A DNA stretch of 8,737 bases from an uncultured Flavobacteriia bacterium (GCA_903887095.1 CAISOQ010000477.1:1-8737); one strand, 5' to 3'; positions 1 through 7,226 are shown, counted from the stretch's first letter. Translations and numbers: made by a program. The notes: generated by a model not told the origin, from the sequence alone.

Positions 1-8
1 CTTGAAAC

Positions 9-33
9 ATTCTTTTAAAGAATCTCTTCTTTA
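9..33. repeat. Overlapping inverted repeats upstream of sufS
   Basis: Three short arms overlap here. ATTCTTT (9-15) and AAAGAAT (17-23) form a perfect 7-base dyad around one central T. TAAAGAA (16-22) and TTCTTTA (27-33) form a second perfect 7-base dyad around TCTC. The middle arm is shared, so as RNA the two hairpins would exclude each other; as DNA the site could be an operator. It lies about 25-50 bases upstream of the sufS -7 element. I do not recognise it as an IscR or Fur site. In AT-rich DNA such dyads can arise by chance, so a function is only inferred. Confidence 0.3.
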
Positions 34-58
34 GAACAATTCAAAATAAGGCTTTTTC

Positions 59-66
59 TATCTTTG
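59..66 (+). promoter_or_regulatory. Bacteroidota-type -7 promoter element for sufS
   Basis: TATCTTTG matches the Bacteroidota sigma-factor -7 consensus TAnnTTTG at all six fixed positions and ends eight bases before the sufS ATG. No clear -33 TTG lies at the usual distance upstream; that region reads AATTCAAAAT. If the element is used, transcription would start at about 71-74, giving a leader of only a few bases or none. A few such matches are expected by chance in a window this size, so the position directly before an operon start is the main support. Confidence 0.55.
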
Positions 67-74
67 TACTCATT

Positions 75-1310
75 ATGGCAGACAGCGTAAAAAAACCTTT
101 CAACGTCAGAGAGATCAGAGAGCAATTTCCTGCACTCAGACAAACGATTTATGGTAAAAACCTTATTTACTTTGACAATGGCGCAACATCTCAAAAACCA
201 CAGGTCGTTTTAGACGCCATTAATCGGTATTACTCAAAGGACAATGCCAACATACACCGAGGTGTACATTACATGAGTCAAAAAGCAACAGGGGAATTTG
301 AAGAAGCTCGAAAGACGATTCAATTGTACCTCAATGCTAAAAAGTCCGAGGAGATTATTTTCACAAAGGGCACTACCGATAGCATCAACTTGGTGGCCTT
401 TTCTTTTGGAGAACTCTTAACTGCGGGCGATGAGATTGTGATTACTGCAATGGAGCACCATTCAAATATTGTTCCTTGGCAAATGCTTTGTGAACGTAAA
501 AACTTAAAGCTTCGGGTGGCTCCAATCAATTCCAAAGGCGAACTGATTATTGATGAATTTGACAAACTTTTAAATCCAAAAACGAAACTTATTTCCGTTA
601 CCCATATTTCAAATACGTTAGGTACGATTAATCCTGTTAAAGATTTGATAAAAAAGGCACACGCGGTTGGTGCGAAAGTTTTAATTGATGGCGCTCAAAG
701 CATTCAGCACTTGAAAGTGGATGTTCGTGATTTGGATTGTGATTTCTATACCTTTTCAAGTCACAAAGTATTTGGTCCTACAGGAATTGGAGTGCTTTAC
801 GGAAAAGAAGCTATATTGGACAGCATGCCGCCTTATCAAGGAGGAGGAGACATGATAGCAAAGGTGACTTTTGAGCGCACAACGTACAATGAACTTCCTC
901 ATAAATTCGAAGCGGGAACACCACACATTGCAGGAGGAATTTGTTTGGGTGAAGCCATCCGTTTTTTGTCTTCACAAGATTTGGATGCCATTCAAAAACA
1001 CGAAAAGTATTTAGCCGATTACGCCCAAGATATGCTTGATACCTTTGAAGGAGTTAGAATCATTGGGGAAGCAAAAGAGAAAACATCAGTTGTTTCTTTC
1101 GTTGCCGATAAAATTCATCCCTTTGACATCGGTACTTTACTTGACAAACAAGGTGTTGCGGTTCGAACAGGACACCATTGCACCCAACCTTTGATGGACT
1201 TTTTTAAAATTCCTGGAACAGTAAGGGCCTCTTTTGCGTTTTACAATACGAAAGAAGAAGTTGATGTTTTTATTGCTGCAGTCGAAAAAAGCATTAGCAT
1301 TCTTAAGTAA
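75..1310 (+). CDS. sufS: Cysteine desulfurase SufS
   Basis: SufS is a PLP-dependent group II cysteine desulfurase. It converts L-cysteine to L-alanine and leaves a persulfide on its own catalytic cysteine, supplying sulfur for cytosolic Fe-S cluster assembly. The 411-residue protein is the usual family length. Visible residues are the PLP-stacking His128 in MEHHSN, Asp205 in LIDGAQS, the Schiff-base Lys231 in FSSHKVFGPTG, the catalytic Cys369 in RTGHHCTQP and Arg384 in GTVRASF. These sit at a constant offset of five from E. coli SufS Lys226, Cys364 and Arg379. The ATG at 75 is chosen because the N-terminus lines up with the family and no suitable later ATG exists. It is the first gene of a sufS-sufE-sufT-like run, and sufE follows after six bases. 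Expression probably starts from the -7 element at 59-66. Group I IscS/NifS is unlikely given the RTGHHC motif and the adjacent sufE. Confidence 0.97.
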   Translation: MADSVKKPFNVREIREQFPALRQTIYGKNLIYFDNGATSQKPQVVLDAINRYYSKDNANIHRGVHYMSQKATGEFEEARKTIQLYLNAKKSEEIIFTKGTTDSINLVAFSFGELLTAGDEIVITAMEHHSNIVPWQMLCERKNLKLRVAPINSKGELIIDEFDKLLNPKTKLISVTHISNTLGTINPVKDLIKKAHAVGAKVLIDGAQSIQHLKVDVRDLDCDFYTFSSHKVFGPTGIGVLYGKEAILDSMPPYQGGGDMIAKVTFERTTYNELPHKFEAGTPHIAGGICLGEAIRFLSSQDLDAIQKHEKYLADYAQDMLDTFEGVRIIGEAKEKTSVVSFVADKIHPFDIGTLLDKQGVAVRTGHHCTQPLMDFFKIPGTVRASFAFYNTKEEVDVFIAAVEKSISILK

Positions 1311-1316
1311 TTGACT

Positions 1317-1742
1317 ATGAATATCGAAGCAAAACAGCAGGAAATTATCGATGAATTTGCCATTTATGATGACTGGATGGAAAAATACGAGTACATCATT
1401 GAATTAGGCAAAGAACTTGAGACAATTGATCCCGCAAAAAAAACCGATGACCGACTTATTGAAGGTTGCCAATCCAGGGTTTGGTTACATACGGAAGTAT
1501 TTGAAGGAAAAATGCACTTCACTGCTGACTCTGACGCTATTATTACCAAAGGAATCATTGGACTATTAATAAGAGTTTTGAATGATGAAACACCTGAAAC
1601 TGTTGCCAAAACAGACCTTCATTTCATCAGTGATATTGGTTTACAAGAACACCTTTCACCCACGAGAGCAAATGGATTATTGAGCATGGTGAATCGCATG
1701 AAAATGGATGCATTGAAGGCGAGCATGACATCCACAAATTAA
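1317..1742 (+). CDS. sufE: Sulfur acceptor protein SufE
   Basis: SufE takes the persulfide sulfur from SufS onto its own cysteine, stimulates the desulfurase, and hands the sulfur to the SUF scaffold in the cytosol. Counting from the ATG at 1317 the protein has 141 residues, close to E. coli SufE. The catalytic Cys51 in the LIEGCQSRVWL segment falls at the same number as in E. coli. The DSDAIITKGIIGLL stretch (71-84) and the C-terminal LSPTRANGL motif (113-121) are also typical. A TTG two codons upstream (1311) would also be in frame, giving two extra residues directly after the sufS stop. I prefer the ATG because it is the stronger codon and leaves a 6-base gap. No Shine-Dalgarno is visible, so translation probably follows from ribosomes finishing sufS. 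Confidence 0.96.
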   Translation: MNIEAKQQEIIDEFAIYDDWMEKYEYIIELGKELETIDPAKKTDDRLIEGCQSRVWLHTEVFEGKMHFTADSDAIITKGIIGLLIRVLNDETPETVAKTDLHFISDIGLQEHLSPTRANGLLSMVNRMKMDALKASMTSTN

Positions 1743-1759
1743 AGACAGACTGAAGAGAC

Positions 1760-2077
1760 ATGGAAAACGAAATCGTGCAGTTGGAAAACAAGGTTGTTGA
1801 GATGTTAAAAACGATCTATGATCCAGAAATTCCAGTAGATATTTTTGAACTAGGCTTGATCTACGAGGTTCGAATAAATGAAGATAAATTCGTGGAAATT
1901 GAGATGACACTTACTTCTCCGAATTGCCCCGTTGCAGAGAGTTTACCCAAAGATGTAGAAACCAAAGTTTCCAGCATTGAAGAAGTAACTGGAGCGAAGG
2001 TAAATATCGTGTTTGATCCACCTTGGGACAAAGACATGATGAGTGAGGAAGCGAAATTGGAACTGGGCTTTCTGTAA
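1760..2077 (+). CDS. sufT: SUF-associated DUF59/MIP18 family protein (SufT-like)
   Basis: This 105-residue protein of the MIP18 (DUF59) family belongs to the stand-alone group found in SUF operons. Relatives help mature Fe-S proteins, possibly at the cluster transfer step; the exact role is not settled. Family signatures are the acidic-proline motif YDPEIPVDIFELGLIY (20-35), TSPNCPV (52-58) with the conserved Cys56, and the C-terminal FDPPWDKDMMSEEA segment (85-98) followed by the usual LELGFL ending. The gene begins 17 bases after sufE, behind a weak purine stretch (GAAGAGA), and is very probably cotranscribed with it. PaaD, a phenylacetate-pathway member of the same superfamily, is less likely because no paa genes are nearby and the protein is short. 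Confidence 0.9.
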   Translation: MENEIVQLENKVVEMLKTIYDPEIPVDIFELGLIYEVRINEDKFVEIEMTLTSPNCPVAESLPKDVETKVSSIEEVTGAKVNIVFDPPWDKDMMSEEAKLELGFL

Positions 2078-2080
2078 TTG

Positions 2081-2122
2081 GAACAAGGAGCAAAGAACAA
2101 AGAACAAGGAGCAAGGAATAGA
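2081..2122 (+). repeat. Heptanucleotide tandem repeat between sufT and fabF
   Basis: Six consecutive 7-base units can be read: GAACAAG, GAGCAAA, GAACAAA, GAACAAG, GAGCAAG and a degenerate GAATAGA. Five fit GARCAAR exactly. The array starts three bases after the sufT-like stop and ends 22 bases before the fabF ATG, so it fills most of the 67-base spacer. All G and no T on the plus strand until the last unit makes it strongly purine-biased. It contains AGGAG twice, but too far from the fabF start to act as a ribosome binding site. Whether it is a slippage-prone spacer, a mobile repeat remnant or a regulatory element cannot be told from one copy. Confidence 0.75.
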
Positions 2123-2144
2123 GATTTCAATTTTTAACTTATTT

Positions 2145-3389
2145 ATGAGGAGAGTAGTCGTAACAGGGATGGGAGCATTAACTCCGATAGGCAATAATCT
2201 TGAAAGCTATTGGTCTAATTTGCAAAATGGTGTCAGTGGTGCTGCCCCAATTACAAAGTTCGATACAACTAAGTTTAAAAAAAAATTCGAATGTGAATTT
2301 AAGAATTTTGATCCTAAAGATCATTTTGACGTCAAGGAGCTCCGAAAATACGATCCCTTTTCTCAGTATGCACTTGTTGCCGTTGATGAAGCCGTAAAAG
2401 ATTCCGCTATTGATTTCGATTCTCTCAACAAAGATCGAATTGGTGTGATTTGGGGCTCAGGAAATGGTGGAATCCAAACATTTCAGGATCAGATGAAAGA
2501 ATATTGTGACGGAGATGGAACACCGCGCTTCACACCCTTTTTCATTCCTCGGATACTTGTCGATATTGCCTCAGGCATTATTTCCATCAAATACGGATTA
2601 AGGGGTGTTAACTTCTGCCCTGTTTCAGCGTGTGCCACTTCGAATACTGCCATGATTGAGGCGTTCAATTACATTAAATGGGGAAAAGCCGAGATGATTA
2701 TCACTGGTGGTTCTGAAGCGGCTATCAATGAAGCAGCCATCGGTGGATTCTCTTCCGCAAAAGCACTTTCAACAAGAAACGATTCACCTGAAACAGCATC
2801 CAGACCCTTTGATGTGACACGCGACGGGTTTGTAATGGGCGAAGGAGCCGGAGCGATGATTTTGGAAGAATACGAACATGCGATAAAGAGAGGTGCTAAA
2901 ATTTATGCTGAAGTTGTTGGAGGCGGAATGGCAGCGGATGCCTACCACTTAACTGGAACGCACCCTGAAGGAGATGGAGCAGTTCTCGGCATGAATGAGG
3001 CACTAAGAGAAGCTGAAATCACAGCAGAAAAAATAGATTACATCAACATGCACGCCACCTCTACACCATTGGGTGATAATTCCGAATTGATTGCAGCGAA
3101 AAGAGTTTTTGGTGAACGAAATTCAGTGAGTATCTCAGCTACAAAATCCATGACTGGGCATTTACTCGGAGCAGCAGGTGCAATTGAGGGTATTGCTTGC
3201 GTGATGGCATTGAAAGATCAACTGGTTCCACCGACTATTAATACCACCGACATTGAACCCGATTTCAAAGATTTATTTGATTTCCCAATGGGGAAGGCAA
3301 AAAAGAAAGACTTGACCTACGCCATGAGCAACACCTTCGGTTTCGGAGGCCATATTGCAAGTATCATTTTCAAAAAGTTTGAGGGGTAG
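2145..3389 (+). CDS. fabF: 3-oxoacyl-[acyl-carrier-protein] synthase, FabF/KAS II family
   Basis: FabF-type condensing enzymes elongate fatty acyl chains by decarboxylative condensation of malonyl-ACP with an acyl-enzyme in the cytosol. The 414-residue protein has the full thiolase-fold length and the catalytic set Cys163 (VSACATS), His303 (NMHATST), Lys334 and His339 (SATKSMTGHLLG), plus the gating Phe400 in FGFGG. The reading frame stays open up to a GTG at 2043 inside the sufT-like gene. I chose the ATG at 2145 because RRVVVTGMGALTPIG is the family N-terminus and the upstream part only translates the heptamer repeat. Several normally conserved positions differ: Asn108 where FabF has Ile (GIGG), Ala304 where the motif is HGTST, and Ile404 where Asn or His-Asn follows FGFGG. 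It may therefore be a divergent paralog with altered acyl preference rather than the main FabF. It lies 67 bases after the SUF genes, with no acpP beside it. Confidence 0.9.
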   Translation: MRRVVVTGMGALTPIGNNLESYWSNLQNGVSGAAPITKFDTTKFKKKFECEFKNFDPKDHFDVKELRKYDPFSQYALVAVDEAVKDSAIDFDSLNKDRIGVIWGSGNGGIQTFQDQMKEYCDGDGTPRFTPFFIPRILVDIASGIISIKYGLRGVNFCPVSACATSNTAMIEAFNYIKWGKAEMIITGGSEAAINEAAIGGFSSAKALSTRNDSPETASRPFDVTRDGFVMGEGAGAMILEEYEHAIKRGAKIYAEVVGGGMAADAYHLTGTHPEGDGAVLGMNEALREAEITAEKIDYINMHATSTPLGDNSELIAAKRVFGERNSVSISATKSMTGHLLGAAGAIEGIACVMALKDQLVPPTINTTDIEPDFKDLFDFPMGKAKKKDLTYAMSNTFGFGGHIASIIFKKFEG

Positions 3390-3493
3390 GAATTTCATTC
3401 TGAATCCATTACATCTTAAACTTATTTTCTATATTCGATTGGATATTGTCAGAATTTAGAGTGCTAAGGTTTATTGTAGGTAAATACAGTTTT
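3390..3493. other. Convergent intergenic spacer, fabF/uvrA
   Basis: This AT-rich spacer separates the ends of two convergent genes, so transcription from both sides should stop here. It contains a weak dyad, ATTCTGAATCC (3397-3407) against GGAT (3441-3444) and TCAGAAT (3449-3455), with a four-base bulge and a long loop. A perfect 8-base inverted repeat, AAGGTTTA (3466-3473) and TAAACCTT (3495-3502), overlaps the uvrA stop codon. Neither is GC-rich or followed by a T-run, so I do not call an intrinsic terminator. No open reading frame of note is seen. Confidence 0.4.
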
Positions 3494-6304
3494 CTAAACC
3501 TTCAACTCTTCCCTCAAATACCTCGCTGTGTGAGATACCTCGGAATATTTCTTTGAAACTTCTTCTGGAGTACCTGTAGCGATGATCTTACCACCACCTC
3601 TGCCGCCTTCAGGTCCAACATCCACAATGTAATCGGCTACTTTTACAATATCGAGGTTGTGTTCGATCACCAAAACGGTATTGCCTTCATCCACCAATCG
3701 CTGCAGTACTTCGAGTAACAATCGGATATCTTCAAAATGCAGCCCTGTGGAAGGTTCATCAAGAATGTAAAAAGTTTTACCTGTGCTTTTTTTAGCTAGT
3801 TCGGATGAAAGTTTTATACGCTGTGCTTCTCCACCAGATAATGTTGTAGAAGGTTGACCAATCTTTATGTAACCCAATCCAACTGACAAAAGCGTATGAA
3901 GTGGACGGTGAATTTTGGGTATGGCTTCAAAAAATACTGTTGCATCTTCAATGGTCATATCCAAGACATCAGCAATGGACTTCCCTTTATAACGCACATC
4001 CAAGGTTTCTCTGTTGTAACGTTTACCATTACAAGTTTCGCATTCAACATACACATCCGGCAAAAAATTCATTTCAATCACCTTCAATCCTCCACCACTG
4101 CATGTTTCACAGCGACCACCTGAAACATTGAATGAAAAGCGTCCTGCTTTGTAACCTCGAATTTGAGCCTCGGGAAGCGCCGAAAACAGAGCCCTTATTT
4201 CATCAAAGACTTTTGTATACGTTGCAGGATTTGAGCGCGGTGTTCTACCAATTGGACTTTGATCTATTTCAATCACCTTGTCCAAGTGCTCCAAGCCTTT
4301 AATTTCTTTGTACGGCAATGGATTTTTGACACCATTGTAAATTTCTTTCAGTAAAATCGGATAAAGGGTCTGATTGATCAATGTCGATTTTCCACTTCCT
4401 GACACACCCGTCACACATGTAAAAGTTCCCAATGGAACCTTCAAATCTACTTGCTGTAAATTGTGTCCACTTGCACCTTTGAGAAGAATGTTTTTCCCAT
4501 TCCCTTTTCTCCTTGATGAAGGCACCTTTATGCTGTCTTCCCCCTTCAAGTATCGTGTCGTGAAAGAATCCCTCGAATTTAACTCAGATAATTTCCCTGC
4601 ATTCACGATTTCACCACCATGTACACCCGCTCCAGGACCAATATCAACAATAAAATCCGCTGCTTCGATCATTTCACGGTCATGTTCCACAACAATGACA
4701 GAGTTACCTGCGTCGCGCAATCGTTTCAAAGAATTGATCAATCGTGTATTGTCGCGTTGGTGCAATCCTATGGAAGGTTCATCAAGGATGTATAAAACAT
4801 TCATCAACTCTGAACCAATTTGCGTTGCCAATCGAATACGCTGTGCTTCTCCACCGGAAAGTGTTCTCGCTGATCGGTGAAGCGTCAGATAGTCCAAACC
4901 AACTTCAAGAATAAAATTCAATCTTGTTCGGATCTCCTTTATTATTTCTGTTGCAATTTGCTTTGCATCTGATGAAAGGTGTTCCTCTACTTTATCAAAC
5001 CAAAGAGCGAGTTCTGATAAATCCATTGCAGCGAGTTCACCGATATGACGATCTGCAATCTGGAAAAAATGAGCTTCTTTTTTCAAGCGTGTACCTTCGC
5101 AAACAGGACACGTCTTTTTATTCATAAAACTTTGGGCCCACCGCTGAATCGCTGCAGTACTTTCTTCAGAATGTCGGGCAACAAAATTGATAATTCCTTC
5201 AAAAACAATCGAATTGTCCTTTTTTGAACGTTCAAGGTCTTCATTGCCATATAACAATACATTCATGACATCCTCAGGTATTTCTGACAAAGGAGTGGTC
5301 AGGCTGAATCCCTCTTGGGTAAAATATGCATCGATTTTTTCAAAAATCCATGTTCGCTTGTATTCACCAAGTGGAGCCAATCCGCCCTTTTTGACAGACA
5401 ACTTTGAATCAGGAATAATTTTATTTATGTCTGCTTCAGAAACTTCACCCAAACCACTGCAACCCTGACAGGCACCATAAGGAGAGTTAAACGAAAACAA
5501 GCTCGGTTCCGGCTCAGGATAAGAAATTCCTGAGGAAGGGCACATCAATGAACGACTAAAATGTCGCACCTCATGTGTTTCAAAATCCATCACCATCATT
5601 TCTTTCGAACCTTGCTTCATCGACGTAATCACAGAATCATAGATTCGCTTTCTATCATCTGTTTTTACTTGCAAACGATCTATTACAATATCAATATCAT
5701 GCACTTTATAGCGGTCAAGGCGCATTCCCTTTTCAATGTCTTTGACCTCACCATCAACCCTTACCTTCGTGTAACCCATTTTTTGAATTTGCTCAAAAAG
5801 TTCACGGTAATGGCCCTTACGACCTTTCACTTTTGGGGCGAGAAGTATGACTTTTTTATTGTCAAAATCTCTAATAATCAGATCAACAATCTGGTCATCA
5901 GAATACTTGACCATTTTTTCGCCTGTATTATAGGAAACAGCGGTTCCTACTCTTGCAAAAAGTAGCCTTAAAAAATCGTAAACTTCAGTGATGGTGCCAA
6001 CCGTAGATCTCGGTGAACGAGAGACTGTTTTCTGTTCAATCGAAATGACTGGACTTAAACCCTCAATTTTATCAACATCTGGTCGCTCGAGACCACCTAG
6101 AAATTGTCGTGCGTATGAAGAAAATGTTTCGATGTACCTACGTTGACCTTCAGCAAATATGGTATCAAACGCCAATGATGACTTTCCACTGCCACTAAGC
6201 CCTGTAAAAACAACAAGTTGATTTCGAGGAATTTTTAAATCTACATTTTTGAGATTGTGCTCCCGGGCACCAAACACCTCAATATATCCTTCCTCTTCTT
6301 TCAC
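3494..6304 (-). CDS. uvrA: Excinuclease ABC subunit A (UvrA)
   Basis: UvrA is the dimeric DNA-damage sensor of nucleotide excision repair; it loads UvrB onto lesions using two ABC ATPase modules. The 936 residues match full-length UvrA (E. coli 940). Visible are Walker A at 35-42 (GLSGSGKS) and 633-640 (GVSGSGKS), ABC signatures LSGGEAQ at 482 and 822, and Walker B with LDEPSIGLH (507-515) and LDEPSTGLH (848-856). The UvrB-binding region (about 131-245) is present, so this is UvrA1 rather than the shorter UvrA2. The C-terminal zinc module has all four cysteines (732, 735, 755, 758). The first Cys cluster keeps Cys255, Cys279 and Cys282 but has Ser258 in place of the second cysteine. The start is a GTG at 6304 that overlaps the upstream TGA in GTGA, so translation is probably coupled to the transglycosylase gene. 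No later Met allows a complete N-terminus. Confidence 0.98.
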   Translation of the reverse strand: MKEEEGYIEVFGAREHNLKNVDLKIPRNQLVVFTGLSGSGKSSLAFDTIFAEGQRRYIETFSSYARQFLGGLERPDVDKIEGLSPVISIEQKTVSRSPRSTVGTITEVYDFLRLLFARVGTAVSYNTGEKMVKYSDDQIVDLIIRDFDNKKVILLAPKVKGRKGHYRELFEQIQKMGYTKVRVDGEVKDIEKGMRLDRYKVHDIDIVIDRLQVKTDDRKRIYDSVITSMKQGSKEMMVMDFETHEVRHFSRSLMCPSSGISYPEPEPSLFSFNSPYGACQGCSGLGEVSEADINKIIPDSKLSVKKGGLAPLGEYKRTWIFEKIDAYFTQEGFSLTTPLSEIPEDVMNVLLYGNEDLERSKKDNSIVFEGIINFVARHSEESTAAIQRWAQSFMNKKTCPVCEGTRLKKEAHFFQIADRHIGELAAMDLSELALWFDKVEEHLSSDAKQIATEIIKEIRTRLNFILEVGLDYLTLHRSARTLSGGEAQRIRLATQIGSELMNVLYILDEPSIGLHQRDNTRLINSLKRLRDAGNSVIVVEHDREMIEAADFIVDIGPGAGVHGGEIVNAGKLSELNSRDSFTTRYLKGEDSIKVPSSRRKGNGKNILLKGASGHNLQQVDLKVPLGTFTCVTGVSGSGKSTLINQTLYPILLKEIYNGVKNPLPYKEIKGLEHLDKVIEIDQSPIGRTPRSNPATYTKVFDEIRALFSALPEAQIRGYKAGRFSFNVSGGRCETCSGGGLKVIEMNFLPDVYVECETCNGKRYNRETLDVRYKGKSIADVLDMTIEDATVFFEAIPKIHRPLHTLLSVGLGYIKIGQPSTTLSGGEAQRIKLSSELAKKSTGKTFYILDEPSTGLHFEDIRLLLEVLQRLVDEGNTVLVIEHNLDIVKVADYIVDVGPEGGRGGGKIIATGTPEEVSKKYSEVSHTARYLREELKV

Positions 6305-7221
6305 TTTAAATATGCGCTGTACGGTTTTAAATTTATCGACTTGTGCGGCAGCAAAATTTGAAAAGAATTCTTTTTAATTGTCAGCTTGTTTCCTAAAATC
6401 CAAGGATTCAATTTTACCAATATCTTGTAGTTAATTCCTTTCGATTTTGCCCATTCTGCCAAGTTGCTAATCGAGCTTTTAATAGTAACAGCAGTAGTTC
6501 GAAAAGGTTCATATAAATCGTTTTTTGCAATGCTATATCCGAATTTGGAGGGATTTTCAAATATTAATTTCACAGCGAGAATTCGGTAAACATATCTCCC
6601 AGTTTCTGAATTCATGTGCGTATCAAAATAATTCGAAGTACCCTGCCATTTCATGTCTTGCCTTACACCTCCTATACCTCGATTATAGGATGCCGCTGCC
6701 AAGATCCAATTCCCAAGTTCATTGTGCGCTTGCTTCAGGTATTCGCATGCCGCACGTGTGCTTTTTTCGATATTGAGTCTTTCATCCACTTCATTAGACA
6801 TAAGCAGACCTCTTTCTTTGGCTGTAACGGGCATAAATTGCCAAAATCCCTGCGCACCTGCTGGACTGACAGCTTGAAGCAAGCTACTTTCAATAACGGC
6901 TAAATATTTAAAATCAGCTGGGATTCCATATTCCTTTAAAATAGGTTCAATAATAGGAAAGTAACGGTTTGCTCTTTTGATTGTTTGGGTTGTGGAACTT
7001 TGAAAATACGTATTGACAAGTAATTCCCTGTCTAATTTTTCTTTTATATCCTCGTCCTTTAAGAAAATCGTTTGATCACAAAAAGTCATTTTGTCTGGCA
7101 ATTCAGGTAACACGAAACCCATTTCAGATTTCTCAATTACTTTGACAACTTCTTTTTGATTATTTGTGTTACAACTAAAAAAGAACAAAGGAAGGAAACA
7201 AAATGCAAGCGTTTTAAGCAT
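6301..7221 (-). CDS. MltD-like lytic transglycosylase, putative lipoprotein
   Basis: Lytic transglycosylases cleave the MurNAc-GlcNAc bond of peptidoglycan with formation of 1,6-anhydro-MurNAc. The 306-residue protein begins with a hydrophobic signal ending in FFFSC; Cys17 is the likely lipidated residue, with Ser at -1 as is common in Bacteroidota, so it should be membrane-anchored facing the periplasm. The SLT domain runs about 80-225 with the catalytic Glu111 in LAVIESS, the GAQGFWQFMP motif (122-131), NEVDERLN (143-150) and AAASYNRG (175-182). GxWQFMP followed by the VDERL segment points to the MltD subgroup. Residues about 240-292 look like one degenerate LysM-type glycan-binding repeat (LAEWAKSKGINYKILVKLNP), whereas E. 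coli MltD has two clear LysM repeats. It starts five bases after the transferase gene and overlaps the uvrA start by four bases. Confidence 0.9.
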   Translation of the reverse strand: MLKTLAFCFLPLFFFSCNTNNQKEVVKVIEKSEMGFVLPELPDKMTFCDQTIFLKDEDIKEKLDRELLVNTYFQSSTTQTIKRANRYFPIIEPILKEYGIPADFKYLAVIESSLLQAVSPAGAQGFWQFMPVTAKERGLLMSNEVDERLNIEKSTRAACEYLKQAHNELGNWILAAASYNRGIGGVRQDMKWQGTSNYFDTHMNSETGRYVYRILAVKLIFENPSKFGYSIAKNDLYEPFRTTAVTIKSSISNLAEWAKSKGINYKILVKLNPWILGNKLTIKKNSFQILLPHKSINLKPYSAYLK

Positions 7222-7226
7222 AGATT

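Noticed and set aside
1311..1313. TTG at 1311 as the start of sufE
   Set aside because: Possible, but the ATG two codons later is the stronger codon and places the catalytic cysteine at position 51, as in E. coli SufE.
2043..2144. In-frame GTG extension giving fabF 34 extra N-terminal residues
   Set aside because: It overlaps the end of the sufT-like gene, translates the heptamer repeat into low-complexity sequence (KEQRTKNKEQ), and the family N-terminus begins exactly at the ATG at 2145.
3466..3502. Perfect 8-base inverted repeat AAGGTTTA/TAAACCTT as a terminator
   Set aside because: The stem is AT-rich, the loop is 21 bases, it overlaps the uvrA stop codon, and there is no T-run after it in either direction.
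4374..4880. Open frame of 168 codons on the plus strand opposite uvrA
   Set aside because: It is antisense to conserved UvrA ATPase sequence, has no recognisable domain and is cysteine/proline-rich as expected for a shadow frame.
5561..5965. Open frame of 134 codons on the plus strand opposite uvrA
   Set aside because: It lies wholly antisense to the UvrB-binding region of UvrA and shows no family signature; best explained as a shadow frame.
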